From CAZPZZ01 sp964591245 (GTDB lineage Bacteria > Acidobacteriota > Vicinamibacteria > Vicinamibacterales > UBA8438): 56,122 nucleotides of DNA. The notes beneath the pieces were generated by a model. That model was given only the letters and a program-made list of their open reading frames with translations. It made no database searches and was not told the DNA's origin. The translations under genes were made by a program, and so were the position numbers. Where the stretch lies: NCBI GenBank assembly GCA_964591245.1, contig CAZPZZ010000008.1:1-56122 (forward strand), written 5' to 3'. Positions within the stretch are counted from its first letter, which is position 1. Every line of letters begins with the position of its first letter. Positions 42,062-50,094 of this stretch are shown piece after piece.

Positions 42062-43909
42062 ATGCAGTTTTTAATCGGCGCGCTCGTTACCGTGGCCGTG
42101 CTGGTCTCAGCGGGCCCCGTTCAGGCTCAGTCGACGGTCGAGCCTCCGGGCTTCGAAGATCGCGCGGAGGCTTATTACGCTTTTGTGCTTGGCCGTTCGC
42201 TGGAGGGGACTGGTGATGTCGATGGTGCCGTAGACGCGTATCGGCGTGCGGCTGCGCTCGATCCCGGCGCGTCAGGTATCTGGGCGGAACTGGCTGCGCT
42301 CTACGCGCGCCGCAACCAACCAGATTCGGCTATCGAGGCGGCTAATGAGGCGCTTGACCGCGACGCTGATGACATCGATGCTCATCGGATTCTCGGCCTC
42401 GTCTACGCGGCTCGCGCGGGATCGAGGGAGAACCCGTCAAGGGACGATGTTGATCGGGCCACGGAGCATTTGGAGCGAGCCCGTAACCCTCAGCGGCCAG
42501 ACGCTGGGCTGTATATCACGCTGGCTCGTCTTCACCTCAGTACCGGATCGCCCGATGCGGCCATTGAGGTACTGGATGAGGTGCTCAACGCCGAGCCGCA
42601 GTTTGCCGAGGCCCTCGTGCTACTCGGGGCTGCCCGCGAAGCCAAGGGTGAATGGGAAGGGGCGTCGGCGGCATATGAGCAGGCCGTGCTGTACAACCCA
42701 CGGCGCGCCCGGTACCGTCGGCAGTTGGCCAACGCGTTGCTGAATTCGGGGCAGACGGATCGTGCACGCGAAGTCGCCCGAGATCTTGTGGAGTTCAGAC
42801 CGGATGACGTATCGGGGTGGTATCTGCTGTCCGATATTGAGCTACAACTTGGCAATTTCGACGACGCCGAAACAGCTGCTCGACGTTTGATGGAGTTGGA
42901 AGCCGATAGTTTGCGTGGGGCCTATATGCTGTCCCGCGCGCTCACCGGTAAGCGTGATTATCGGGGGCTGGTGGATGTTCTGGGCACCCTTGTTCGTGGT
43001 GCGCGGGAGAACAACCTTCAACCCAGCCAGATCGCCAGTTTGCTCCAGCGTTTGAGTCTGGCGCATCACCGCCTTGGGGAACTGGATAGGGCAGCGGCTG
43101 TTCTGAGCGAGGCGCTCGAACTCACGCCTTCCGATCTTGGACTTCAAATTCAACTTGCCCAGCTGCTCATCGACGCGAGTCGGTTCGAGGAGGCGACCAC
43201 GGTCGTCAATCGGGCTAAGGAATTGCGTCCTGACAGCCTCGCATTAACGCGTCTTGAAGCGCAAACGCTGCTGGAACAGGGACTCGTGAACGATGCGGTG
43301 GTCGTGTTGGAGGAAGCACGGACGCAGCACGCCGACGATCCGGTGGCGCATGTGGCTCTCGCTGGTGTGTATAGCGAGCATGATCGCGTGGATGACGCCG
43401 TGAGCGTTTTGGTCGCTGCGGAGGAACTCTTTCCAGATAGCTCATTTATCGCGTTTCAGCTTGGCGCCGTTCTTGAGCGGAACCAGCGGTTCTCCGAGGC
43501 GGAGGGCGCGTTCCGGCGTGTGCTTGCGCATAGTCCAGATGACGCGCCGACGCTTAATTATCTTGGCTACATGCTGGTTGAGCGAGGCGAACGACTGGAT
43601 GAATCGGTGGATCTAATCACGCGTGCATTAGCGTTAGATCCCCAAAATGGTTCATATCTTGATAGCTTGGGCTGGGCCTATTTCAAGCAGAATCGTCTGG
43701 AACTCGCTGAAGAGCCGCTCCGACAGGCGAGCGAGCAGCTACCAGAAAATTCTGTTGTCCAGGATCACTGGGGCGATTTGTTGTTTCGTCTCGGGCGCTA
43801 CACCGCAGCCATAGAGGCGTGGCAGCGAGCACTCAGTGGTGATGCTGCTACGGTTGACTTGAGGGCGGTCGAATCCAAGATTGAAGACGCCGAGGCACGG
43901 CTTCAGTGA
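42062..43909 (+). CDS. exported tetratricopeptide-repeat protein
   Basis: An N-terminal signal peptide (residues 1-22, ending PVQAQ) is followed by about 14-16 TPR-like repeats over 590 residues, recognisable as helical pairs with Ala, Leu, Gly and Pro at repeat positions (for example AYYAFVLGRSLEGTGDVDGAVDAYRRA, landmark GDVDGAVDAYRRA). Probably a periplasmic scaffold. The downstream LolB-like and ispE genes suggest an envelope role, perhaps lipoprotein sorting. ATG at 42062 was chosen to give the signal peptide. Confidence 0.85.
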   Translation: MQFLIGALVTVAVLVSAGPVQAQSTVEPPGFEDRAEAYYAFVLGRSLEGTGDVDGAVDAYRRAAALDPGASGIWAELAALYARRNQPDSAIEAANEALDRDADDIDAHRILGLVYAARAGSRENPSRDDVDRATEHLERARNPQRPDAGLYITLARLHLSTGSPDAAIEVLDEVLNAEPQFAEALVLLGAAREAKGEWEGASAAYEQAVLYNPRRARYRRQLANALLNSGQTDRAREVARDLVEFRPDDVSGWYLLSDIELQLGNFDDAETAARRLMELEADSLRGAYMLSRALTGKRDYRGLVDVLGTLVRGARENNLQPSQIASLLQRLSLAHHRLGELDRAAAVLSEALELTPSDLGLQIQLAQLLIDASRFEEATTVVNRAKELRPDSLALTRLEAQTLLEQGLVNDAVVVLEEARTQHADDPVAHVALAGVYSEHDRVDDAVSVLVAAEELFPDSSFIAFQLGAVLERNQRFSEAEGAFRRVLAHSPDDAPTLNYLGYMLVERGERLDESVDLITRALALDPQNGSYLDSLGWAYFKQNRLELAEEPLRQASEQLPENSVVQDHWGDLLFRLGRYTAAIEAWQRALSGDAATVDLRAVESKIEDAEARLQ

Positions 43910-43973
43910 GAGCGAGTCCTTCTTGCGGAACAGATTGACGCCGCGGCCTAGCGGTTTTTGAACGGTCTCACCA

Positions 43974-44792
43974 GTGGTCCAGGCATTACGTATCTTCGTG
44001 ATGTGCTGTGTGGCGATCACTCCCATTAGTTGTGCGTCGCCGCGAATTATCCTTCCTGAAGGGCCAGGGGAACCCTTTCCGAAATACGCCGAAGTGTTCG
44101 CCGCCGCGGTGTCGGAGTGTTCTCGAGTACGGTCCTTCGAAGCTCTCGTCGCCTTGCGCGGTCGTGGCCAGGGCGGCAATGTCAGAGGGCGAATTCGCGT
44201 TGGGTTCGTGGCGCCGGGATCTGTGCGACTGGAGGGTTTGGCTCCCTTTGGCGCGCCGGTCTTCCTGTTTGTAGCAACGCCGAGTGACGTAACGTTGTGG
44301 TTTGTTCGTCGAGCCCAGGCAGTGAGTGGAGTGCCCGCGGCTGATGTGCTCGATAGGTTGACCGGAATTCCGTTTGGGCCCGAGGACCTGCGTGCCGTGT
44401 TGACTGGTTGTTTGGTGCCAGAAGCTGAGCCGATTGGCGGTCGGAGTTACGGGGATTGGATCGCCGTCGATCTTGCGAGGGGAGCGGTTGCGTACCTCAG
44501 GCCGAGTGGAGATGAGTATCACTTGGTCGCCGGGATTCGGGATGGACTTACGGTTTGGTATGACGAGTTTCGACGTCAGTTGCCGCGACAGGTGCGTGTT
44601 GTGTCTGACGATGGTGGTTCACAGGCCTCTGTACCGGTGACGGACCTCACGGCGCGCTTGTCCCAGGTCAGTGTGAATGTGGAGATCCCAGAGGCCGCCT
44701 TTACGCTGCGAATTCCTCCTGATGTTACGCCGGTGAGCCTCGAAGACTTGTTCCGCGCCCCCCCCCTTGCGGGGGAGACTGGCCAGCCATGA
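43974..44792 (+). CDS. LolB-like outer-membrane lipoprotein
   Basis: A 272-residue protein with a short signal sequence ending in a lipobox (ITPISC), so Cys at about residue 20 would carry the lipid. The beta-rich domain (GQGGNVRGRIRVGFVAPGSVRLEGLAPFGAPVFLFVATPSDVTLW, landmark GSVRLEGLAPFG) resembles LolB/LppX-type lipid-binding barrels. In E. coli lolB also precedes ispE and prs, which strengthens the call. GTG start at 43974. Overlaps ispE by ATGA. Confidence 0.75.
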   Translation: MVQALRIFVMCCVAITPISCASPRIILPEGPGEPFPKYAEVFAAAVSECSRVRSFEALVALRGRGQGGNVRGRIRVGFVAPGSVRLEGLAPFGAPVFLFVATPSDVTLWFVRRAQAVSGVPAADVLDRLTGIPFGPEDLRAVLTGCLVPEAEPIGGRSYGDWIAVDLARGAVAYLRPSGDEYHLVAGIRDGLTVWYDEFRRQLPRQVRVVSDDGGSQASVPVTDLTARLSQVSVNVEIPEAAFTLRIPPDVTPVSLEDLFRAPPLAGETGQP

Positions 44793-45691
44793 GTTCGCTC
44801 CGCCTGCGGGCTCATGCCAAGATCAATCTTGATTTGAGAGTGGGGCCGAAGCGAGCGGATGGGTTCCACGGGCTGACTACGGTGATCCAGTCTGTCGCCC
44901 TGCATGACACACTCACGTTTCGCGCGGTTGCCGGCCCTTGCCAGGTCCGCTGCGCTACGCCGGGTGTCCCTTCTGGTCGAGACAACCTCATCTGGAGGGT
45001 CATGGACCTGCTCTGGGCGTCGTTAGGCCACGGCGGTGAGCCCAGTGGCGTGCAGGTGCGGGTTGTCAAACGGATTCCGATCGCGGCCGGTTTGGGAGGC
45101 GGGACAGCAAATGCTATTGCTGCTCTCCTCGGGCTTTGCCAGCTTTGGGAGGTGTCGCCCGAGCCGGACCGCTTATTTCATATCGCGGCGGAGGTGGGAG
45201 CGGACGGTCCGTTCTTCTTGGTAGGGGGAACTGCCCTGGGCATCGGGCGGGGAGACGAGGTATATCCACTTCCGGATTTAGACCGGCACTGGGTCGTGCT
45301 GGCTGTTCCTCCGCGAGGTGTTTCAACGGCGGTGGCTTACGACTGGCTTGATCGGGATCGGGCAGTCGTAGAGGGGGACTGTGGCGCCGTAGGGACGAAT
45401 CGGCGTCGACCACCGGTGGCCGAGGCCACACTCGATCTGGAGGCGTTCAGGAATGATCTCGAATCTCCCGTTGTTCGCCGCCGGTCAGAGTTACGGCCGG
45501 CGATTAGGCACTTCCAAGAGCACGGGGCTTTGAGAGCCGCGATGACGGGCAGTGGCTCAGCTGTCTTCGGACTCTTCTCCCAGCGTCGGACGGCCAGAGA
45601 AGCGGCACGTGCGATGTCATTGACGGGCTGGACCGTCATTGAGACTTCAACTGTTGATCGAACTCGTCTGCGACCTCTGGCGGTCACGTGA
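44789..45691 (+). CDS. ispE: 4-diphosphocytidyl-2-C-methyl-D-erythritol kinase
   Basis: GHMP kinase of the MEP isoprenoid pathway: phosphorylates CDP-methylerythritol. Catalytic lysine in AHAKINLDLRV, the ATP-binding GLGGGTANAIAAL (Thr and Asn where most have Ser and Asp) and the catalytic Asp in GADGPFF are present. At 300 residues it has the normal length. It starts inside the LolB-like stop (ATGA). The IspDF fusion near 54016 provides the steps before and after. Confidence 0.95.
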   Translation: MSSLRLRAHAKINLDLRVGPKRADGFHGLTTVIQSVALHDTLTFRAVAGPCQVRCATPGVPSGRDNLIWRVMDLLWASLGHGGEPSGVQVRVVKRIPIAAGLGGGTANAIAALLGLCQLWEVSPEPDRLFHIAAEVGADGPFFLVGGTALGIGRGDEVYPLPDLDRHWVVLAVPPRGVSTAVAYDWLDRDRAVVEGDCGAVGTNRRRPPVAEATLDLEAFRNDLESPVVRRRSELRPAIRHFQEHGALRAAMTGSGSAVFGLFSQRRTAREAARAMSLTGWTVIETSTVDRTRLRPLAVT

Positions 45692-46001
45692 AGCCTTGCC
45701 GAGCCAGGGTTGTCGAGTCTACAATGAGCGATTGCACGTGTGACGCCAATAGTATGCAACGTCGCGGCTGGCTAATAGTTGCGGCGACGATTATTCGGCA
45801 TAGCGATAAAGAGGCAACCACAGCAGGGCGGTAATATCCAGTGTTTTGGTGTATGGGCGGAGCCGTTTGATCTTGCTGGACCGTTAGTGTCGTCGGACGT
45901 TTCTAACGTGCCGCTACGTGGTAGGTCCGTGAAGGAGCGTAGTAATAGAGCGCCCCAAATCACGATGCCGAGGGGCTGTGGCCGGTCGCGAGTTGTCAGG
46001 A
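45692..46001. other. 310-base ispE-tRNA-Gln spacer
   Basis: Holds a good promoter, TTGCCG (45696-45701), an 18-base spacer and TACAAT (45720-45725), but no clear gene downstream of it. A 26-codon frame (45754-45834) follows without a Shine-Dalgarno sequence. Short inverted repeats (GTCGC/GCGAC and GCAAC/GTTGC) overlap near 45757-45786. A small RNA or a long leader is possible. Confidence 0.4.
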
Positions 46002-46076
46002 TGGGGCGTCGCCAAGTGGTAAGGCGCGGGATTTTGGTTCCCGTATTCGGAGGTTCGAATCCTTCCGCCCCAGCCA
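46002..46076 (+). tRNA. tRNA-Gln (anticodon TTG)
   Basis: The 7-bp acceptor stem TGGGGCG/CGCCCCA closes the molecule, and G73 and the CCA end are encoded. The anticodon stem CGGGA/TCCCG carries the loop TTTTGGT with anticodon TTG (reads CAA). The T arm GGAGG-TTCGAAT-CCTTC is regular. Sits between ispE and prs. Confidence 0.97.
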
Positions 46077-46133
46077 AATCGCCAGTGTCCGCTCGTCGGT
46101 GGGCGCTCAGACGTGGGGAGATTGATCGACGCG

Positions 46134-47078
46134 ATGCAGAATGGGCAGCTCAAGCTCTTTTCGGGTAGTGCGCATCCGCACTTGGCGCGCGAAATCGCTG
46201 AGCACCTCGGGGTGTCACTGGGCCGGGCGAACCTAAAGCGGTTTTCGGATTCAGAGGTGTCGTTCCAGATTGGCGAAAACATTCGGGGTGCAGATGTCTT
46301 CATCTTGCAGCCGACGTGTACGCCTGTCGATTCTCATCTCGTCGAACTGTGCGTGATGATCGATGCGTTCAGGCGCTCTTCGGCCGCTCGAATTACCGCT
46401 GTGATGCCGTATTATGGCTACGCTCGTCAAGACCGCAAGGACAAGCCGCGTGTGCCAATTTCGGCAAAGCTTGTGGCGAATCTTGTGAGTTCCGCTGGGG
46501 CGAATCGCGTCCTTACGATGGATTTGCACAAAGCGCAGATCCAGGCGTTTTTCGATATCCCCGTTGATCACCTGTTTGCGGCGCCGGTGTTCATCGAACA
46601 CCTCTCACGACGTGAAGACAACAATTTGATGATCGTGTCTCCTGATGCGGGGGGCGTCGAGCGAGCTCGTGCCTATGCCAAGCGGCTCGGCGCTGAGTTA
46701 GCGATCATCGACAAGCGTCGGTCTGGAAGTGGCTCGGCTGAAGTTATGCACGTTGTCGGTGACGTACAAGGGCGCGCGTGCATTATCCAGGACGATATTG
46801 TTGACACGGCTGGCACATTGACCCAGAGTGCTGCGGCACTACGCGATAACGGAGCCGCCTGTGTCCTTGGGTGTGCTGTGCACGGTGTCCTGTCCGGCCC
46901 AGCCCTTGAACGAATCGAGGGGTCGGCCCTTGAGAAATTGGTTGTTACGAATACCATCCCGCCCCGATCGGAGATTGTTGCCTCGGATAAGGTCGAAATT
47001 TTGTCGGTGGCTCCACTATTAGGTAAGGCGATTCAGAGTATTCACCAGGAGACTTCGGTCTCGTCGCTATTTGTGTAG
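46134..47078 (+). CDS. prs: ribose-phosphate diphosphokinase
   Basis: Makes PRPP from ribose 5-phosphate and ATP, feeding purine, pyrimidine, His, Trp and NAD synthesis. Landmarks are QLKLFSGSAHPHLA, the flexible loop YYGYARQDRKDKPR, SPDAGGVERA, and the PRPP-binding IIQDDIVDTAGTL. About 314 residues from the ATG at 46134, the normal length; a GTG at 46113 is possible. It lies about 60 bases after tRNA-Gln. rplY and pth follow in a widespread gene order. Confidence 0.96.
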   Translation: MQNGQLKLFSGSAHPHLAREIAEHLGVSLGRANLKRFSDSEVSFQIGENIRGADVFILQPTCTPVDSHLVELCVMIDAFRRSSAARITAVMPYYGYARQDRKDKPRVPISAKLVANLVSSAGANRVLTMDLHKAQIQAFFDIPVDHLFAAPVFIEHLSRREDNNLMIVSPDAGGVERARAYAKRLGAELAIIDKRRSGSGSAEVMHVVGDVQGRACIIQDDIVDTAGTLTQSAAALRDNGAACVLGCAVHGVLSGPALERIEGSALEKLVVTNTIPPRSEIVASDKVEILSVAPLLGKAIQSIHQETSVSSLFV

Positions 47079-47157
47079 AGAGTTCCAGAATTGTTCATCC
47101 TCGCGCCTAGTGTGCGCAAAGAGAAGCCCGCTGGTGGCGGGGTAATTAGGTCCAGTC

Positions 47158-47826
47158 ATGTCAACCACGATGCAAGCTGAAACGCGTTCGGATCGGGGCA
47201 AGAATGTCGCACGTCGTCTGCGTCGAGGCGGACGCGTACCGGGTGTTGTTTACGGGGGCGCCGATGCGTCCTCACCAGGGTCCGTATCGGTTAGTGTTTC
47301 ACCCGAGGTGCTGACGGAGGTCTTACTCTCAGAGTCAGGTGTCAACACGTTGATTGGTCTCAGCGTAGACTCTGAAGCTGCGAAACAGGTATTGATCAAG
47401 GATTATCAGGTCGATCCGATCACGCACGAGCTACTCCACGTCGATTTCTATCGAGTGGCGATGGATAAGGTCATTACGGTCACCGTGCCGATCGAAGTGA
47501 TCGGTGAGCCCGAGGGTGTCAAGGTGCAGGGAGGGTTGGTCGACTTCGTTCAGCGGGAGATCGCGGTCGAGTGCTTACCTTCAGAGATTCCGGGGCGTCT
47601 CGAGGTAGATGTGTCGTCCCTTACGATCGGGCAGGGAATACGAGTGAGGGATCTCCTCGAAGGTGTGTCATGGGAGGCGGTTACCGACCCCGACACGTTG
47701 ATCGTCCACGTCATCGCATCGAAAATTGAAGAAGAAGAGACGACCGAGGACGAGGAGGAAGGCACCGAGGAGGCAGCGGTATCCGAAGATACGCCTGAGG
47801 AGAGTGGCGGGAAGTCTGAGGGGTGA
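47158..47826 (+). CDS. rplY: 50S ribosomal protein L25, long (CTC) form
   Basis: Binds 5S rRNA. Of 222 residues, the N-terminal L25 domain (about 1-90; RSDRGKNVARRLRRGGRVPGVVYGG, landmark RRGGRVPGVVYG) is followed by the CTC beta domain (TVTVPIEVIGEPEGVKVQGG) and an acidic tail of about 35 residues dominated by Glu (SKIEEEETTEDEEEG onward). The tail is typical of long L25 but strongly acidic. It lies between prs and pth, a common order. The stop overlaps the pth start. Confidence 0.95.
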   Translation: MSTTMQAETRSDRGKNVARRLRRGGRVPGVVYGGADASSPGSVSVSVSPEVLTEVLLSESGVNTLIGLSVDSEAAKQVLIKDYQVDPITHELLHVDFYRVAMDKVITVTVPIEVIGEPEGVKVQGGLVDFVQREIAVECLPSEIPGRLEVDVSSLTIGQGIRVRDLLEGVSWEAVTDPDTLIVHVIASKIEEEETTEDEEEGTEEAAVSEDTPEESGGKSEG

Positions 47827-48440
47827 AGCTCATCGTTGGACTAGGGAACCCCGGTGCCGAGTATCAGGGAACCCGGCACAACGTGGGGTTCGAGGTGGTC
47901 GACGAGGTGGCACATCGCTGGGGCTTGGTATTCAGGTCGGCACCTGCCGACGCCCTCGTGGCTCGAGCACCGGGAGGACTGACAGGGCCTGGTGCGGTGA
48001 TGCTAGTCAAGCCGCTCACTTACATGAATCGGAGCGGATTTGCGGTGACAGCGCTGCTCAGTTATTACCGGATTGAGTTGTCAGATCTTCTCGTTGTGAC
48101 GGAGGATGTCAATCTTCCCTTGGGGCGGCTGCGCGTACGGCGCCAGGGGTCCGCTGGCGGTCACAACGGTCTCCGTTCCGTGATCGAGCAGGTCGGAGGG
48201 GGTTTTTCTCGATTGCGACTCGGCGTGGGGCGGGGAGATCCGCGGATCGTTTTGTCGAGTCGCGTCCTTTCGCGTTTCGATTCGAAGGAGCGTCCGCTGC
48301 TAGATGAGGCGATGAACCGTGCTGTCGAGGCGGTACAGATGTACGTTGATTCAGGTATTGAGCCGGTTATGAACACTTTTAACCGTCAAGACCCAAGGCC
48401 AGACGACAAGAGAGAGGACGGAACGGATTGTCTGGACTAG
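47823..48440 (+). CDS. pth: peptidyl-tRNA hydrolase
   Basis: Cleaves peptidyl-tRNA released from stalled ribosomes. It has VGLGNPG near the N terminus, the catalytic His19 in QGTRHNVGFE, the LVKPLTYMNRSG block and GSAGGHNGLRS. At 205 residues it is a little longer than E. coli Pth (194), owing to a C-terminal tail. The GTG start overlaps the rplY stop (GTGA), so translation is probably coupled. Confidence 0.96.
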   Translation: MKLIVGLGNPGAEYQGTRHNVGFEVVDEVAHRWGLVFRSAPADALVARAPGGLTGPGAVMLVKPLTYMNRSGFAVTALLSYYRIELSDLLVVTEDVNLPLGRLRVRRQGSAGGHNGLRSVIEQVGGGFSRLRLGVGRGDPRIVLSSRVLSRFDSKERPLLDEAMNRAVEAVQMYVDSGIEPVMNTFNRQDPRPDDKREDGTDCLD

Positions 48441-48546
48441 TTTGTTTGCTGTCGGTCCTGGTGAACGCCAGAAGCGTGTAACGAGATAGAGGGGGCGGTC
48501 AATCCGTACGCGCACCGGTTTGCTCATGTCCATGTATCGCGACCGC

Positions 48547-48576
48547 TTGACCCCGAGTCCGACCGTCCGATAGTCT
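48547..48576 (+). promoter_or_regulatory. possible rpsF promoter
   Basis: TTGACC (48547-48552), an 18-base spacer and TAGTCT (48571-48576), giving a start near 48583 and a leader of about 84 bases that includes two hairpins. Confidence 0.4.
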
Positions 48577-48584
48577 GGAACAGA

Positions 48585-48650
48585 GAGGTCGTGACGAGGA
48601 CGTCCACGACCATTGATTTCAACTCCTTGCCACCCATGGGTGGCCGTTGA
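48585..48650 (+). promoter_or_regulatory. rpsF leader with candidate S6:S18-binding hairpin
   Basis: A first hairpin pairs GGTCGTG with CACGACC (about 48587-48611). A second has an inner stem CCACCC/GGGTGG (48630-48635 with 48638-48643) and an outer stem TCAA/TTGA (48619-48622 with 48647-48650). Between them on the 3' side lies an unpaired CCG (48644-48646). A CCG bulge beside a hairpin is the hallmark of the known S6:S18 autoregulatory leader, which mimics the 16S rRNA site. It ends 6 bases before the Shine-Dalgarno AAGGAG of rpsF. Confidence 0.6.
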
Positions 48651-48666
48651 GTCCAAAAGGAGCCAT

Positions 48667-49245
48667 ATGGCCAACGAACGACAATACGAACTCGTCTACA
48701 TCCTTGCTCCGACGGTGACGGATGCCGAAGCGGAGGAACTGCAGGCAGAGATTGCTGAGCAGATCGGGACGCTGGGCGGGTCGATCGAAAGCACCGATGT
48801 CTGGGGACGTCGGAAGCTTGCCTATCCGATCAAACGCTTCAATGAAGGTCTTTACGTAGTCCAGCTCATCGCTGGTCCAGGTACAATGCTGGCCGAAATC
48901 GAACGGCGGTTGAGGGTTCGGGACCAAGTGCTTCGACAGTTGACTGTCCGTGTCGATGAAGACCTGAAGAAAGCTCGTCGGGTGGCGGAGGAGCGGAAGG
49001 CTGCGGCCGAGCGGCGGCGGGAGCTGAGGGGTATTCCGCCGACGGATAACGGCGATGCTGCGGGGGTGGATTCCGCTGCTGCGTCGTCGTCCGAATCAGG
49101 TGCGGTGTCAGCACCGTCTGCCGGTGACGCGACGGTCGTTGCCGAGGCGGCGGCGGAGCCAGCTTCCGTCTCTGATGCGGCGCCGTCGACGGCGGACGAT
49201 AGTGGGGCGGCTGCGGATGGTGAGACATCGGAGGTGAAGGAATGA
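48667..49245 (+). CDS. rpsF: 30S ribosomal protein S6, with long C-terminal tail
   Basis: Binds 16S rRNA with S18. The S6 domain (about residues 1-100; RQYELVYILAPT, WGRRKLAYPIKRFNEGLYVV, landmarks) is normal. It is followed by a helical Lys/Arg stretch and then an Ala/Ser/Glu-rich tail of about 70 residues, so the protein is 192 residues long compared with about 95-130 for most S6. AAGGAG lies 4-5 bases before the ATG at 48667. Overlaps rpsR by ATGA. Confidence 0.96.
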   Translation: MANERQYELVYILAPTVTDAEAEELQAEIAEQIGTLGGSIESTDVWGRRKLAYPIKRFNEGLYVVQLIAGPGTMLAEIERRLRVRDQVLRQLTVRVDEDLKKARRVAEERKAAAERRRELRGIPPTDNGDAAGVDSAAASSSESGAVSAPSAGDATVVAEAAAEPASVSDAAPSTADDSGAAADGETSEVKE

Positions 49246-49511
49246 GAGGCGACCGCTCTAGTGGGCGAAAACCGAAGTCCGATCGGCCTCGTCGCGGTAT
49301 GTTTCGCCGCAAGCGAGTATGCCGTTTCTGCGTCGACAAGGTGCCGTACATCGATTACAAGGACGTCAGAATGCTTATCGCGAGCATTCCCGAGCGCGGC
49401 AAGATCCAGCCTCGCCGGCTCTCTGGTGTTTGCGCACCGCATCAGCGCAAGTTACAGACGGCGATCAAGCGGGCTCGCCAGCTCGCGCTCATCCCGTACG
49501 TGACCGACTAA
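49242..49511 (+). CDS. rpsR: 30S ribosomal protein S18, cysteine-containing form
   Basis: Partner of S6 on the 30S platform. The 89 residues carry CRFCVDK and, later, SGVCAPHQRKLQ, giving the zinc-type cysteine set of the C+ S18 form. DYKDVRMLIASIPERGKIQPRR is the conserved core (landmark ERGKIQPRR). The N terminus is basic. Starts inside the rpsF stop; rplI follows 10 bases later. Confidence 0.96.
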   Translation: MRGDRSSGRKPKSDRPRRGMFRRKRVCRFCVDKVPYIDYKDVRMLIASIPERGKIQPRRLSGVCAPHQRKLQTAIKRARQLALIPYVTD

Positions 49512-49521
49512 GGAGTGAACG

Positions 49522-50070
49522 ATGTCAGTGCAGGTCATACTCAGGGAGCCCATCGAGCATCTCGGTCGCCGTGGCGACATTGTCAAGGTTGCCAACGGAT
49601 ATGCACGCAACTACCTACTGCCGCGGCAGCTCGCATTGCCGGTGACAGAGGCTAACCGGCGACAGGTGGACCGTGAACGCGTCGTCGCCGACGCCCGCGA
49701 CGCTGAGGAGAAGGAGGCAGCTGAGGCGTTTGCCGCCGCTTTGAACCGGGTCGTGTGTGTGATCGCTCGCCGTGTTGGAGAAAGTGAGATTTTGTACGGT
49801 TCTGTGACGAGTTCGGATATCGGAGAGGCCTTGGCAGAGCACTCCTTCGAGGTCGATCGCCGAAAGATTCAGCTTGCCGAACCCCTCAAGAATCTGGGTG
49901 AACATGTAATTCCCATCAAGGTGCATCGGGAGGTGACTGCAGAGGTCACCGTTCGCATCGTCAAAGAAGGTGCCGAAGATCAGGGCGCCGCCAGCGAAGA
50001 GGAAGCCGAACCCAGCTCGGAGAGGAGTGAGGACGACGCGGGCGAGGTCTCGCCACCGGCGTCCGAATGA
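49522..50070 (+). CDS. rplI: 50S ribosomal protein L9
   Basis: Binds 23S rRNA at the L1 stalk base. The N-terminal domain VILREPIEHLGRRGDIVKVANGYARNYLLPR (landmark VANGYARNYLLPR) is diagnostic. A long helix links to the C-terminal domain (EILYGSVTSSDIGEAL). The last 30-35 residues form an acidic, disordered-looking tail (EGAEDQGAASEEEAEP onward), beyond the usual length of about 148. AAGGAG lies shortly before the ATG. Confidence 0.96.
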   Translation: MSVQVILREPIEHLGRRGDIVKVANGYARNYLLPRQLALPVTEANRRQVDRERVVADARDAEEKEAAEAFAAALNRVVCVIARRVGESEILYGSVTSSDIGEALAEHSFEVDRRKIQLAEPLKNLGEHVIPIKVHREVTAEVTVRIVKEGAEDQGAASEEEAEPSSERSEDDAGEVSPPASE

Positions 50071-50094
50071 CGCCGAGCCCGCCGTGACCTCGTC

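Noticed and set aside
45754..45834. 26-codon frame after an orphan promoter
   Set aside because: No Shine-Dalgarno sequence, too short to judge; kept only as part of the spacer description.
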